Source: Pseudomonas inefficax (GTDB lineage Bacteria > Pseudomonadota > Gammaproteobacteria > Pseudomonadales > Pseudomonadaceae). From it: 64,000 nucleotides of DNA. Location of the stretch: NCBI RefSeq assembly GCF_900277125.1, contig NZ_OPYN01000123.1, forward strand, positions 55,908 to 119,907. Reading direction: 5' to 3'. Below the pieces are notes generated by a model. It was not told the origin of the DNA and did not search any database. It was given only the letters and a program-made list of their open reading frames with translations. Below, one piece after another: positions 53,778-61,576 of the stretch. The stretch's first letter is position 1. Each line of letters starts with the position of its first letter. The position numbers and the translations under genes are program-made.

Positions 53778-53822
53778 GGTGAAGCCCTCCGCTGCATGGA
53801 GACAAGCTTTTGGCAAGCCCCA

Positions 53823-53838
53823 TGCAACAGCCGTGCAC
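53823..53838 (-). promoter_or_regulatory. Candidate sigma-54 promoter for gspG-gspF
   Basis: The minus strand reads GTGCACGGCTGTTGCA, against consensus TGGCACG-N4-TTGCW. The -12 half is perfect; one G of the -24 GG pair is missing. Transcription would start about 35 nt before the gspG ATG, with the dyad at 53927 about 120 nt upstream of it. Confidence 0.4.
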
Positions 53839-53875
53839 GCCTGCGCTGGCGCCTTGCATCATGCGGCATGCAAAG

Positions 53876-53891
53876 CGGCACAGTGCTTGCG
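53876..53891 (+). promoter_or_regulatory. Candidate sigma-54 promoter for lytic transglycosylase
   Basis: CGGCACAGTGCTTGCG has GG and GC separated by exactly 10 nt and matches GGCAC and TTGC of the sigma-54 consensus. It points to the transglycosylase gene 73 nt downstream. Confidence 0.55.
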
Positions 53892-53926
53892 TCGTGGTCA
53901 TCGACCTCGGGTTTTCCGGGGTATAT

Positions 53927-53942
53927 CCCCCAACATCGGGGG
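53927..53942. promoter_or_regulatory. C5-N6-G5 dyad, site 1 of a shared operator
   Basis: CCCCC-AACATC-GGGGG lies between gspG and the divergent transglycosylase. The same frame CCCCAAC-N3-GGGG recurs at 56346 and, less perfectly, at 54770. It could be the enhancer of the NtrC-type regulator encoded at 58041 (inference). Confidence 0.5.
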
Positions 53943-53963
53943 TACCACGAAGAGGCGACCGAC

Positions 53964-54548
53964 ATGCGTGGACTCATTCTCGGTTTGATCTGGCTGGTGG
54001 CAGGTGCTGCCCAGGCCGATGTGTACATTTCCATCGACGCCAAGGGCAGCTACATACTGACCAACGTCCATCGACCGGGGCGCCTCTATGAAACGGTGAT
54101 CAGCGAGCCGAAGGCCCAGGCCGGCCCGGCCAACGCGCAGCTGATCACCGGCCGCCCCTATGCCAAGCTGGTCGCCGCCGCGGCGCGTACCCATGACGTC
54201 CCCCCGGCGTTGCTGCATGCGGTGATCAAGGCCGAGTCCGGCTACAACCCCAAGGCCCGTTCGCCGGCGGGCGCGGTGGGGCTGATGCAATTGATGCCGG
54301 ATACCGCCCGCGAGATGGGCGTGGAAAACCGCCTGGACCCGGAAGACAACGTGCAGGGCGGGGCCCGCTACCTCAAGCGCATGCTCGACTTGTTCGACAA
54401 TGACATCACTCTGGCCGTGGCGGCCTACAACGCTGGCCCGGATGCGGTGTTACGCCGTGGCGCGGTACCGCCATTCGCCGAGACTCGGCGCTACGTTCCC
54501 AATGTGCTGCGCGAATACCGCAGGTTGCAGGGGTTGGTGGGGGATTAG
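53964..54548 (+). CDS. Secreted lytic transglycosylase (SLT family)
   Basis: A 194-aa periplasmic muramidase-like enzyme. The signal peptide MRGLILGLIWLVAGAAQA is cut before DVYIS. A short N-terminal domain is followed by the SLT domain from about 65: the catalytic Glu is in AVIKAESGYNP, with GAVGLMQLMPDTA (family GLMQ motif), NVQGGARYLKRML and AVAAYNAGPDAV. ATG 53964 is taken because the signal peptide begins there, although the frame is open far upstream. Its divergent placement next to gspG is suggestive, since transglycosylases make room in peptidoglycan for secretion machines. Confidence 0.9.
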   Translation: MRGLILGLIWLVAGAAQADVYISIDAKGSYILTNVHRPGRLYETVISEPKAQAGPANAQLITGRPYAKLVAAAARTHDVPPALLHAVIKAESGYNPKARSPAGAVGLMQLMPDTAREMGVENRLDPEDNVQGGARYLKRMLDLFDNDITLAVAAYNAGPDAVLRRGAVPPFAETRRYVPNVLREYRRLQGLVGD

Positions 54549-54582
54549 CCTTTATAACTGCCTTTAAATGCTGGCGCGGTCG

Positions 54583-54669
54583 CTGTGGGAGCGGGTTTAC
54601 CCGCGAAGAATGCGACGCGGTGGATGGCACCGGCTGCGCCGGTGTTCGCGGGTAAACCCGCTCCCACAG
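54583..54669. repeat. REP inverted pair with GC-rich spacer
   Basis: Arms 54583-54609 and 54644-54669 (core GCGGGTTTACCCGC). The spacer contains ATGGCACCGGCTGCGCCGGTG, nearly as in the pair at 51993. It follows the transglycosylase stop by 34 nt. Confidence 0.85.
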
Positions 54670-54769
54670 GGATCGTGGGGGCATTTGGATTTTTGCAAGG
54701 CAGGTACATTCACCGCAATGACAGAAACCATACCCTTCGGCGGATGCCACCAAGCCGACCCAATGGTTT

Positions 54770-54783
54770 CCCCAACTCTGGGC
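54770..54783. promoter_or_regulatory. C4-N6-G3C dyad, site 3 of a shared operator (imperfect)
   Basis: CCCC-AACTCT-GGGC lies 37 nt before the first kinase gene and shares CCCCAACT with the site at 56346. One base of the right arm differs. No sigma-54 promoter was found next to it, so a role in repression or autoregulation is only possible. Confidence 0.35.
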
Positions 54784-54820
54784 TATAACCTTCTGAAGGT
54801 GCCCAGTTGTGGAGTCCGTC

Positions 54821-56275
54821 ATGGACATCGCCCCTCGTTCCGACGCTATTGACGTACCCGCCGGTAACGAACTGGCCACCCCACGCAAGCCGTTCAACCT
54901 GCTGCGCTGGTACGCCTGGGTCAGCCTGGCCATCATCCTCTCGGTAGCGGTAGGGCTGGGGTTGATTTCCAGCCGTTTCATCATCGACGAAAGCATCGAA
55001 CGCGATGCCTTGCTCACCGCACAATTCATAACCTCCATCGCCGATGCCGAAGTGCGCCATGTGTCGATCCCCAATGTGCGCACCATGGGTGAACTGCTTG
55101 ACCCGCGCGTCGACCGCGCCAACCTGCTCGACGTCGACCCGGACGCCCGGCGCAGGGCGCGTGGCGAGTTTCTCGACCACATCGCCCACCTGCCCGACAT
55201 GCTGCTGGCCAACATCTATGCCCCGGACCGTACGGTGATCTGGTCCAGCAACCCCGCACTGGTCGGCAAGCTGATCGAAGGTGATGACGACCTGGAGCAG
55301 GCCTTCGAGTACAAGATGCGAGTCTCGGCCAGCTACCACAACTTCGAGCAGGCCCGCGCCGAACAGAAGTTCGTCATCCCACCCGAGCAGTTGTTCATCG
55401 AGAACTACATTCCACTGTTCGATGCCGATGGCGAGCAGGTCACGGCGATGGTCGAGATCTACAAGGAGCCCCATGACCTGATCGTGCGCATCGAGCATGG
55501 CCTGATCCTGATCTGGCTGGCGATCACCGTCGGCGCCGGGCTGGTCTATGTCGGCCTGTACGGCATCATGCACCGCGCCGCGCGCCTGCTGTCGGTGCAG
55601 CAGAAGCGACTGATCAGCAATGAAACCTACGTGGCATTGGGTGAGGTGTCTTCGGCGGTGGCCCACAGCCTGCGCAACCCACTGGCCAGCATCCGTTCCA
55701 GTGCCGAGCTGGCCCAGGCATTCGACGATGGCCCGGCGCAGCGCAATGTCAACGATATCATCAGCCAGGTCGACCGCATGTCGCAGTGGATCCGGCAGAT
55801 GTTGCAGTCGTTGCGCCCGCTCAACGATGAGGCAGTGGCGGTGGATTTGCCGCTGGCATTGCAGGAAAGCCTGCAGACCTACGCGGTGCCGCTGGCGCGC
55901 GGTGGAGTGAGCCTGGACCTGCAACCTGTACCGGCGGTTCAGGTGCTGGGGCACCCGGTGTTACTGCGGCAGATTTTCAGCAGCCTGATCGCCAACGCCC
56001 TGGAGTCGATGGAGCACGGGGGGCGGTTGCGTGTCGAGGTGGTGCGTCACGACCGGCGTAACCTGACCCTGCGCCTGTCCGACAACGGCAAAGGCATGAA
56101 CGAAGAGCAGCAGCGCATGGCCTTCCGGCCTTTCTTCACCACCAAGCAGGGTGGGCTGGGTGTGGGCCTGGTGTTGGTGAAACGCATCATGGAACGCTTC
56201 GGTGGCGGCGTGCGGCTTAGTAGCAGTGAAGGCCATGGCACCAGGGTTTCGCTGAGTTTCCGGCTGGTCAAATGA
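54821..56275 (+). CDS. Sensor histidine kinase, first of two paralogues
   Basis: A 484-aa membrane kinase started at ATG 54821 (GGAG 6 nt upstream). A helix at about 30-52 (YAWVSLAIILSVAVGLGLIS), a periplasmic domain of about 170 residues with VTAMVEIYKEPHDLI at its end, and a second helix near 227-250 precede the H box AVAHSLRNPLASIRSSAELA with His282. The HATPase part has SSLIANALESMEHGG, LSDNGKGM and GGLGVGLVLVKRIMERFGGG, typical of kinases for NtrC-type regulators. It is strongly similar throughout to the kinase at 56579, even to the position of the His. It is separated from that gene by 303 nt with a promoter. Confidence 0.92.
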   Translation: MDIAPRSDAIDVPAGNELATPRKPFNLLRWYAWVSLAIILSVAVGLGLISSRFIIDESIERDALLTAQFITSIADAEVRHVSIPNVRTMGELLDPRVDRANLLDVDPDARRRARGEFLDHIAHLPDMLLANIYAPDRTVIWSSNPALVGKLIEGDDDLEQAFEYKMRVSASYHNFEQARAEQKFVIPPEQLFIENYIPLFDADGEQVTAMVEIYKEPHDLIVRIEHGLILIWLAITVGAGLVYVGLYGIMHRAARLLSVQQKRLISNETYVALGEVSSAVAHSLRNPLASIRSSAELAQAFDDGPAQRNVNDIISQVDRMSQWIRQMLQSLRPLNDEAVAVDLPLALQESLQTYAVPLARGGVSLDLQPVPAVQVLGHPVLLRQIFSSLIANALESMEHGGRLRVEVVRHDRRNLTLRLSDNGKGMNEEQQRMAFRPFFTTKQGGLGVGLVLVKRIMERFGGGVRLSSSEGHGTRVSLSFRLVK

Positions 56276-56345
56276 TGCTATTTGACATAAGAAAGCTTGT
56301 ATAAGATTTTGTTTATAAAGGATTTTGTCTTTTTTGGGTGAAAAT

Positions 56346-56359
56346 CCCCAACTATGGGG
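56346..56359. promoter_or_regulatory. C4-N6-G4 dyad, site 2 of a shared operator
   Basis: CCCC-AACTAT-GGGG inside an AT-rich stretch between the two kinase genes. Its centre is about 110 nt upstream of the start expected from the sigma-54 promoter at 56436, the usual distance for an NtrC-type enhancer. Confidence 0.55.
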
Positions 56360-56435
56360 AATTAACCTCCATACCGATTTAGAAAAGTTCAGTAAAGCCA
56401 TGATTTATAACGATTATTTAGATAGTCAAACTGGC

Positions 56436-56451
56436 TGGTAGGGTTCTTGCA
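56436..56451 (+). promoter_or_regulatory. Sigma-54 promoter of second kinase and regulator
   Basis: TGGTAGGGTTCTTGCA matches TGGCACG-N4-TTGCA with the invariant GG and GC 10 nt apart. It lies 128 nt before the kinase gene in a 303-nt gap whose left half is strikingly AT-rich, as at many enhancer-dependent promoters. The downstream operon ends in a sigma-54 activator, which suggests autoregulation. Confidence 0.7.
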
Positions 56452-56578
56452 GTGTGGCAGATGGAGCGCAACACACGACCAATGGCAGCTGCGGCTGCAC
56501 GGGTGGAGTGCTATCAATTGGCTACTGTTCGTCGCCTCGAGGCATTTCTGAACGGACGTCCTGCGCGGGAAGCACGCA

Positions 56579-58072
56579 ATGCAGATGCTGGATAATGAGG
56601 TTCCCGACAAGGCCAGTACCAGCGCCAGCGGTGCGGCGGTGCCATTGCGCGAATTCAATCTGCTGCGCTGGTTTTCGGTTATCAGCCTGCTGATCATCGC
56701 CTCGGTGGCGGGCGGGCTGGGTTATGTGTCGACGCGTTTCGTGGTGCGCGACAGCGTCGAGCGCGATGCCATGCTCACCGCCCAGTTCATCCAGGCCATG
56801 GCCCAGGCCGAAGTGCGCCATTCCCAATTGCCACCGGGCACCACCATGGGCGAGTTGCTTGACCCGCGGCTGGACCAGCAGCACTTGCAGTTCACCCCGG
56901 AGCTGGCTGAATCGACCCGGGTCGAGTTCCTCGACCATGTCGACCACCTGCCCGACACCTTGCTGGCCAACGTCTATGCACGTGACCGAACCATTGTCTG
57001 GTCGACCAACCCGGAGCTGATCGGCAAGCGCATCGAGGCCGATGGCGACCTCGACCGCGCCTTCCGCTCGCGCAAGGCAGTGTCGGCCAGCTACCACCAG
57101 GCCGAGGATGACCGCGAAGAGCAGAAGTTCCAGCGTGAACCGCGCTACCTGTTCATCGAGAACTACATCCCGCTGTTCGACAGCCAGGGCGAGCAGGTGC
57201 TGGCCATGGTGGAAATCTACAAGGAACCGCAGGATCTGGTTCGGCGCATCCAGCGCGGCTATGTGTTGATCTGGGCATCGACCCTGGTAGGCGGGGCGCT
57301 GGTCTACTTCGGCCTGTTCTGGATCGTGCGCCGCGCGGCGCAGCTGCTGCACCTGCAGCAGGACCGGCTGGTGGCCAGTGAAACCTATGTGGCCCTGGGC
57401 GAGATGTCTTCGGCGGTGGCGCATAGCTTGCGCAACCCGCTGGCGAACATTCGCTCCAGCGCCGAACTGGCCCAGGAAATCGCCAACCCCGCAGCGCAGA
57501 AGAACATCACCGACATCATCAGCCAGGTCGACCGCATGTCGCGCTGGGTGCGTGACCTGCTGGTGTCGCTGCGCCCGAGCAGTGACGAAGCCGAGGCCGT
57601 GGACTTGGTGACCGCCATCGAGGACACCCATCTGGCCTTCGCCCAGCAGATCGAACGCAACGGTGTACGCTTTTGCTACGAAGGCCCCGGGTCACAATGG
57701 GTGGCCAGCCAGCCCCTACAGCTCACGCAGATTCTCAATACCCTGTTCTCCAATGCCCTGGAAGCCATGCCCGAAGGCGGCATGCTGCGCGCCCAGGTCA
57801 ATGTGCAGGATGGGCAGCGTGCCGAGTTCGTCCTCAGCGATACCGGCAAGGGCATGAGCCAACAACAGGAACGGATGGTGTTCAAGCCGTTCTACACCAC
57901 CAAGCAGGGCGGCCTCGGCGTAGGCCTTGCCCTGGTGAAACGCATCATGGAGCGTTTTGGCGGCTCGGTCAGCCTGAGCAGCCGCGAAGAGGAAGGAACC
58001 CGCGTCAGCCTCACATTCAATATCGCAGCGGGAGGGGACCATGGAGCACAGCATCCTGGTAGTCGAGGATGA
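56579..58072 (+). CDS. Sensor histidine kinase, second of two paralogues
   Basis: A 497-aa membrane kinase. Helix 1 is SVISLLIIASVAGGLGYVST, the periplasmic domain ends in VLAMVEIYKEPQDLV, and helix 2 is WASTLVGGALVYFGLFWIV. The H box AVAHSLRNPLANIRSSAELA puts His at residue 282, as in its paralogue. NTLFSNALEAMPEGG, LSDTGKGM and GGLGVGLALVKRIMERFGGS form the ATP site. The gene overlaps the regulator gene by 32 nt, so kinase and regulator are co-translated. The ribosome binding site is weak (GGGAAG), and an ATG two codons later is possible. Confidence 0.92.
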   Translation: MQMLDNEVPDKASTSASGAAVPLREFNLLRWFSVISLLIIASVAGGLGYVSTRFVVRDSVERDAMLTAQFIQAMAQAEVRHSQLPPGTTMGELLDPRLDQQHLQFTPELAESTRVEFLDHVDHLPDTLLANVYARDRTIVWSTNPELIGKRIEADGDLDRAFRSRKAVSASYHQAEDDREEQKFQREPRYLFIENYIPLFDSQGEQVLAMVEIYKEPQDLVRRIQRGYVLIWASTLVGGALVYFGLFWIVRRAAQLLHLQQDRLVASETYVALGEMSSAVAHSLRNPLANIRSSAELAQEIANPAAQKNITDIISQVDRMSRWVRDLLVSLRPSSDEAEAVDLVTAIEDTHLAFAQQIERNGVRFCYEGPGSQWVASQPLQLTQILNTLFSNALEAMPEGGMLRAQVNVQDGQRAEFVLSDTGKGMSQQQERMVFKPFYTTKQGGLGVGLALVKRIMERFGGSVSLSSREEEGTRVSLTFNIAAGGDHGAQHPGSRG

Positions 58073-59468
58073 TGAAATTCTCGCCGACAACATTCGCACC
58101 TACCTTGGCCTCAAGGGCTTCGAGGTCACCGTGTGCCACAGTGCGGAGCTGGCGCTGGAGCAGATCAAGCGGGGCCAGCCCGATGCGGTGCTGACCGACA
58201 ACTCGCTGCCGGGCATGAGCGGGCATGACCTGCTGCGTACCTTGGTGGCGCAGGTGCCGGACCTGAAAGTGATCATGATGACCGGCTACGGCAATGTGGA
58301 AGATGCCGTGCAGGCAATGAAGGAAGGCGCCTTCCATTACCTGACCAAACCGGTGGTGCTGGCCGAGCTCAAGCTGACCCTGGACAAGGCACTGGCTGCC
58401 GAACGCATGGAGCGCACGTTGTCGTTCTACCAGGAGCGCGAGGCGCAGAAGTCCGGGTTGCAGGCGTTGATCGGCGAATCACCGACCATGCTCACGCTCA
58501 AGCACACCCTGCGCCAGGTGCTGGATGCCGAGCGGCGCATGGCCAGTGACGACCTACCACCGGTGCTGATCGAAGGCGAGACCGGTACCGGCAAGGAGCT
58601 GGTCGCCCGCGCCCTGCATTTCGATGGTTCGCGTAGCAAGGGGCCGTTCATCGAATTCAACTGCGCCTCGATCCCGGCCAACCTGCTGGAGGCCGAGCTG
58701 TTCGGCCACGAGAAAGGTGCCTTTACCGATGCCAAGGAGCGCCGGGTGGGCCTGGTGGAGGCTGCCGATGGCGGCACCTTGTTCCTCGACGAGATTGGCG
58801 AGATGGACCTGGTGCTGCAGGCCAAGCTGCTCAAGTTGCTGGAGGACCGCAGTATCCGCCGGATCGGCGCGGTAAAGGAGCGCAAGGTCGACCTGCGGGT
58901 GATCAGTGCTACCAACTGCAACCTGGAGCAGATGGTGCAGCAGGGCAAGTTCCGCCGCGACCTGTTCTTCCGCTTGCGCATCATTGCCTTGAAGGTACCG
59001 CGCCTGTATGCCCGCGGGCAGGACGTGCTGCTGTTGGCGCGGCATTTCCTGGCTCATCATGGCCGGCGTTACGGCAAGCCGAACCTGCGCTTTTCCGCCG
59101 AGGCGGAAAACCTGATGCTCGGTTACAGCTGGCCAGGCAATGTGCGCGAACTGCGCAACATGCTGGAGCAGACCGTGCTGCTGGCACCGAACGAGGTGGT
59201 GCAGGCGCACCAGCTCAATCTGTGCATGACCCTGATCGACGAGCCGCTTGTGCAGCAGGCGGCGCCTGCAGTGTTCGAAATGCCCCGGCACGAACCCGAG
59301 CCCGGCACCAGCCTGCCGGACATGGAGCGCGACCTGGTATGCAAGACCCTGGATCGCACGGACTGGAACGTGACCAAGTCGGCGCGCATGCTCGGGCTGT
59401 CGCGGGACATGCTGCGCTACCGGATCGAGAAGCTGGGGCTGACCCGGCCGGACAAGCGCCAGTGGTAG
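58041..59468 (+). CDS. NtrC-family sigma-54-dependent response regulator
   Basis: A 475-aa activator. The receiver has EDDE (residues 9-12), phosphoacceptor Asp53 (LTDNSLPGMSG) and YLTKP. The AAA+ domain (about 140-380) shows Walker A GETGTGKE, Walker B GGTLFLDEIGEM and the arginine region RRDLFFRLR. The sigma-54 contact loop reads GAFTDA instead of the usual GAFTGA. The C-terminal Fis-type helix-turn-helix is NVTKSARMLGLSRDMLRYRI. It overlaps the preceding kinase gene and is probably phosphorylated by one or both kinases. The C4-N6-G4 dyads nearby are candidate binding sites. Confidence 0.93.
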   Translation: MEHSILVVEDDEILADNIRTYLGLKGFEVTVCHSAELALEQIKRGQPDAVLTDNSLPGMSGHDLLRTLVAQVPDLKVIMMTGYGNVEDAVQAMKEGAFHYLTKPVVLAELKLTLDKALAAERMERTLSFYQEREAQKSGLQALIGESPTMLTLKHTLRQVLDAERRMASDDLPPVLIEGETGTGKELVARALHFDGSRSKGPFIEFNCASIPANLLEAELFGHEKGAFTDAKERRVGLVEAADGGTLFLDEIGEMDLVLQAKLLKLLEDRSIRRIGAVKERKVDLRVISATNCNLEQMVQQGKFRRDLFFRLRIIALKVPRLYARGQDVLLLARHFLAHHGRRYGKPNLRFSAEAENLMLGYSWPGNVRELRNMLEQTVLLAPNEVVQAHQLNLCMTLIDEPLVQQAAPAVFEMPRHEPEPGTSLPDMERDLVCKTLDRTDWNVTKSARMLGLSRDMLRYRIEKLGLTRPDKRQW

Positions 59469-59498
59469 CATCAGGTAAAGGGGCCGTACAGGCCCCTG

Positions 59499-59700
59499 TG
59501 GGAGCAACTGTCTTACTCAATTTCTAAAGGCTGGCGCGATCCCTGTGGGAGCGGCCTTGTGTCGCGAAAGGGCCGCAACGCGGCCCCGAGATTGATGCGC
59601 AACAGTTGGAATTGCTGGGGCTGCTTTGCAGCCCTTTCGCGACACAGGGCCGCTCCCACAGGGATTGCGGCAACTTTTGGAGTTTGAGCAAGACAGTTGT
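59499..59700. repeat. Composite palindromic repeat, copy C
   Basis: Outer arms CAACTGTCTTACTCAA and TTGAGCAAGACAGTTG enclose a REP-type palindrome (59544-59661, core GCGGCCTTGTGTCGCGAAAG). Bases 59499-59552 are the exact reverse complement of 32351-32404. It fills the gap between the regulator gene and the small secreted protein gene. Confidence 0.85.
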
Positions 59701-59734
59701 ATCCACAGGTCCGCGAAACATTCAGGATCGTTGA

Positions 59735-60028
59735 TCAACGCTGATTATCGGCTGCCCCCTGCCGCCCGGTACCTTCCGAACCACTGCCATCCATCCCCGG
59801 CAAATCCCGGTTGTCATTCTGTTCAGCTGGCGGGCTGTCCGGGTCGTTGCCTTGTATGCGCGGGTCGGTGTCCCGCGGCATGGGCTTTTCGATCGGGTTG
59901 AGGGTACTGTCCGCGCCCGGCTTGGGCGCCGGGTTGTGCGGGTCGTCGGGGTAGGTGGGGCCGGTGCCGGCAGCCATGGCAAATGGCGCGGCGAGCAGGG
60001 CAATCAGCAGGATGCTTGAACGGGGCAT
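59735..60028 (-). CDS. Small secreted Pro/Asp-rich protein of unknown function
   Basis: A 97-aa protein with AAAGGAG 7 nt before ATG. The signal peptide MPRSSILLIALLAAPFAMA is cut before AGTGP. The mature 78 residues have almost no hydrophobic core and are rich in Pro, Asp, Asn and Gly (YPDDPHNPAPKPGAD, DPDSPPAEQNDN), so it is probably disordered. No cysteine or repeat is present. It lies downstream of gntP on the same strand but is separated from it by a strong hairpin, so co-regulation with gluconate genes is uncertain. Confidence 0.75.
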   Translation of the reverse strand: MPRSSILLIALLAAPFAMAAGTGPTYPDDPHNPAPKPGADSTLNPIEKPMPRDTDPRIQGNDPDSPPAEQNDNRDLPGMDGSGSEGTGRQGAADNQR

Positions 60029-60041
60029 GGCAGACTCCTTT

Positions 60042-60084
60042 GCTTCGGGCAGGGCTGATACTTCCCTTCGGCCCTGCCCGAAGC
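60042..60084. other. Strong hairpin between gntP and small protein gene
   Basis: GCTTCGGGCAGGGC and GCCCTGCCCGAAGC form a perfect 14-bp stem with a 15-nt loop. On the minus strand it follows gntP and ends directly at the ribosome binding site of the small gene. It lacks a T-tract, so it may be a processing or stability element rather than a terminator. Confidence 0.65.
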
Positions 60085-60112
60085 TTCAAGGTGCCATTAC
60101 CCCGATCAACGG

Positions 60113-61465
60113 TTACACCACCAGCGACAGCAACATGATGAAGATGATGCCGACGATCGACAGGATGGTCTCCATCATGCTCCAGGTCTTGAACGTTTCC
60201 GCCACGGTCATGTTGAAGTACTGCTTCACCAGCCAGAAGCCGGCGTCGTTGACATGGGACAGGATCAACGAACCGGCGCCGGTGGCCAGTACCAGCAGTT
60301 CACGGTTGACCCCCGGCACCAGGTCGATCACCGGTGCCACGATGCCCGCGCCGGTGATGGTGGCAACCGTGGCGGAGCCGGTGGCGATGCGGATTACCGC
60401 GGCGACCAGCCAGGCCAGCATGATGGGCGAAATCTCCGCTTGCACGGCCATCTGCCCGATCACGTTGCCCACACCGGTGTCTACCAGCATCTGCTTGAAG
60501 CCGCCACCTGCACCCACGATCAGCACGATCGCCGCAGTTGGTGCCAGGCTCTGGTCGAGCATCTTCATGATCTGCTGGCGGTTGAAGCCACGGGCCGAGC
60601 CAAAGGTGTAGAAGGCCAGCAGCAGGGCAGCGAGCAAGGCGGTGATGGGGTGGCCGATCAGGTCCATCCACTGGCGCACGATATGCTCGGCCGGCAGTAC
60701 CACGTCGGCGAAGGTTTTCAGCAGCATCAGCACCACCGGCAGCAGCACGGTGACCAGGGTGATGGTGAAGCTCGGCAAATTGCCCTGGTCGGACTCCTTG
60801 GCGATCTGGTCCATCAGCTCCTGGGACGGGTTGCCCGGGATGTAGCGGGAAATGAAATTACCGAACAGCGGACCGGCGATGATGGCGGTAGGCAGCGCCA
60901 CGATCAGGCCATAGAAAATGGTCTTGCCGATGTCGGCATGGAAGATGCCGATCGCCAGCAGCGGGCCCGGGTGCGGGGGCACCAGGCCGTGCACCACCGA
61001 CAGGCCGGCCAGCAGCGGAATGCCGATCTTGATCAGCGACACGCCCGAGCGCCGGGCGACGATGAACACCAGCGGAATCAGCAGCACGAAGCCGATCTCG
61101 AAGAACAGCGGGATACCGACCAGGAAGGCGGCGAACATCATCGCCCAGTGCACGTTCTTCTTGCCGAAGGCTCGAATGAGCGTTTGCGCGATCTGGTCGG
61201 CCCCTCCGGAGTCGGCCATCAGCTTGCCAAGCATGGTGCCCAGGGCGAGCACGATGCCGACGAAGCCCAGAACGCCGCCGAAACCGTCCTGGAACGACTT
61301 CATGACCTTGGCCACCGGCATGCCGGAGGTCAGGCCAAGGAAGCCGGCCGCGATGGTCAGGGCGACGAAGGGGTGGACTTTGAAATGGGTGATCAGCAGG
61401 ATCAGCCCGACGATGGTAACCAGCGCGTCGAGCAGCAGGAAGGTATCAGTAGCCAGTCCGAACAT
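60113..61465 (-). CDS. gntP: Gluconate permease (GntP family)
   Basis: A 450-aa inner-membrane proton symporter for gluconate, with 12-14 helices. It begins MFGLATDTFLLLDALVTIVG, and the family regions GIPLFFEIGFVLLIPLVFIVA and SVVHGLVPPHPGPLLAIGIF (each partly quoted) hold the substrate motifs, with LLVDTGVGN-type LVDTGVGNVIG later. GAGG precedes the ATG by about 9 nt. It follows gntK on the same strand, and a repressor operator lies upstream at 61538. Gluconate is made in the periplasm by glucose dehydrogenase in pseudomonads, so the permease feeds the Entner-Doudoroff pathway. Confidence 0.94.
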   Translation of the reverse strand: MFGLATDTFLLLDALVTIVGLILLITHFKVHPFVALTIAAGFLGLTSGMPVAKVMKSFQDGFGGVLGFVGIVLALGTMLGKLMADSGGADQIAQTLIRAFGKKNVHWAMMFAAFLVGIPLFFEIGFVLLIPLVFIVARRSGVSLIKIGIPLLAGLSVVHGLVPPHPGPLLAIGIFHADIGKTIFYGLIVALPTAIIAGPLFGNFISRYIPGNPSQELMDQIAKESDQGNLPSFTITLVTVLLPVVLMLLKTFADVVLPAEHIVRQWMDLIGHPITALLAALLLAFYTFGSARGFNRQQIMKMLDQSLAPTAAIVLIVGAGGGFKQMLVDTGVGNVIGQMAVQAEISPIMLAWLVAAVIRIATGSATVATITGAGIVAPVIDLVPGVNRELLVLATGAGSLILSHVNDAGFWLVKQYFNMTVAETFKTWSMMETILSIVGIIFIMLLSLVV

Positions 61466-61537
61466 GGTTTGAAGGCCTCGGTCTTATCGTTGTTTTGGCG
61501 TAGCTTTTTTGCAACTTTGCTTGCGCTTGCGGGGCAG

Positions 61538-61551
61538 GGTAGCGCTGTCTT
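61538..61551. promoter_or_regulatory. Gluconate repressor operator upstream of gntP
   Basis: GGTAGCGCTGTCTT is the reverse complement of the site at 62263 with one base changed. It lies 73 nt before gntP, between gntK and gntP, and contains the TAGCGCT core known for Pseudomonas gluconate regulators. Confidence 0.7.
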
Positions 61552-61576
61552 GGGTGAGCCGGGAAAGCCGCCGGGG

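Noticed and set aside
4631..59700. REP and composite repeats as CRISPR arrays
   Set aside because: The copies are scattered singly or as inverted pairs between genes, without regular spacers and without cas genes.
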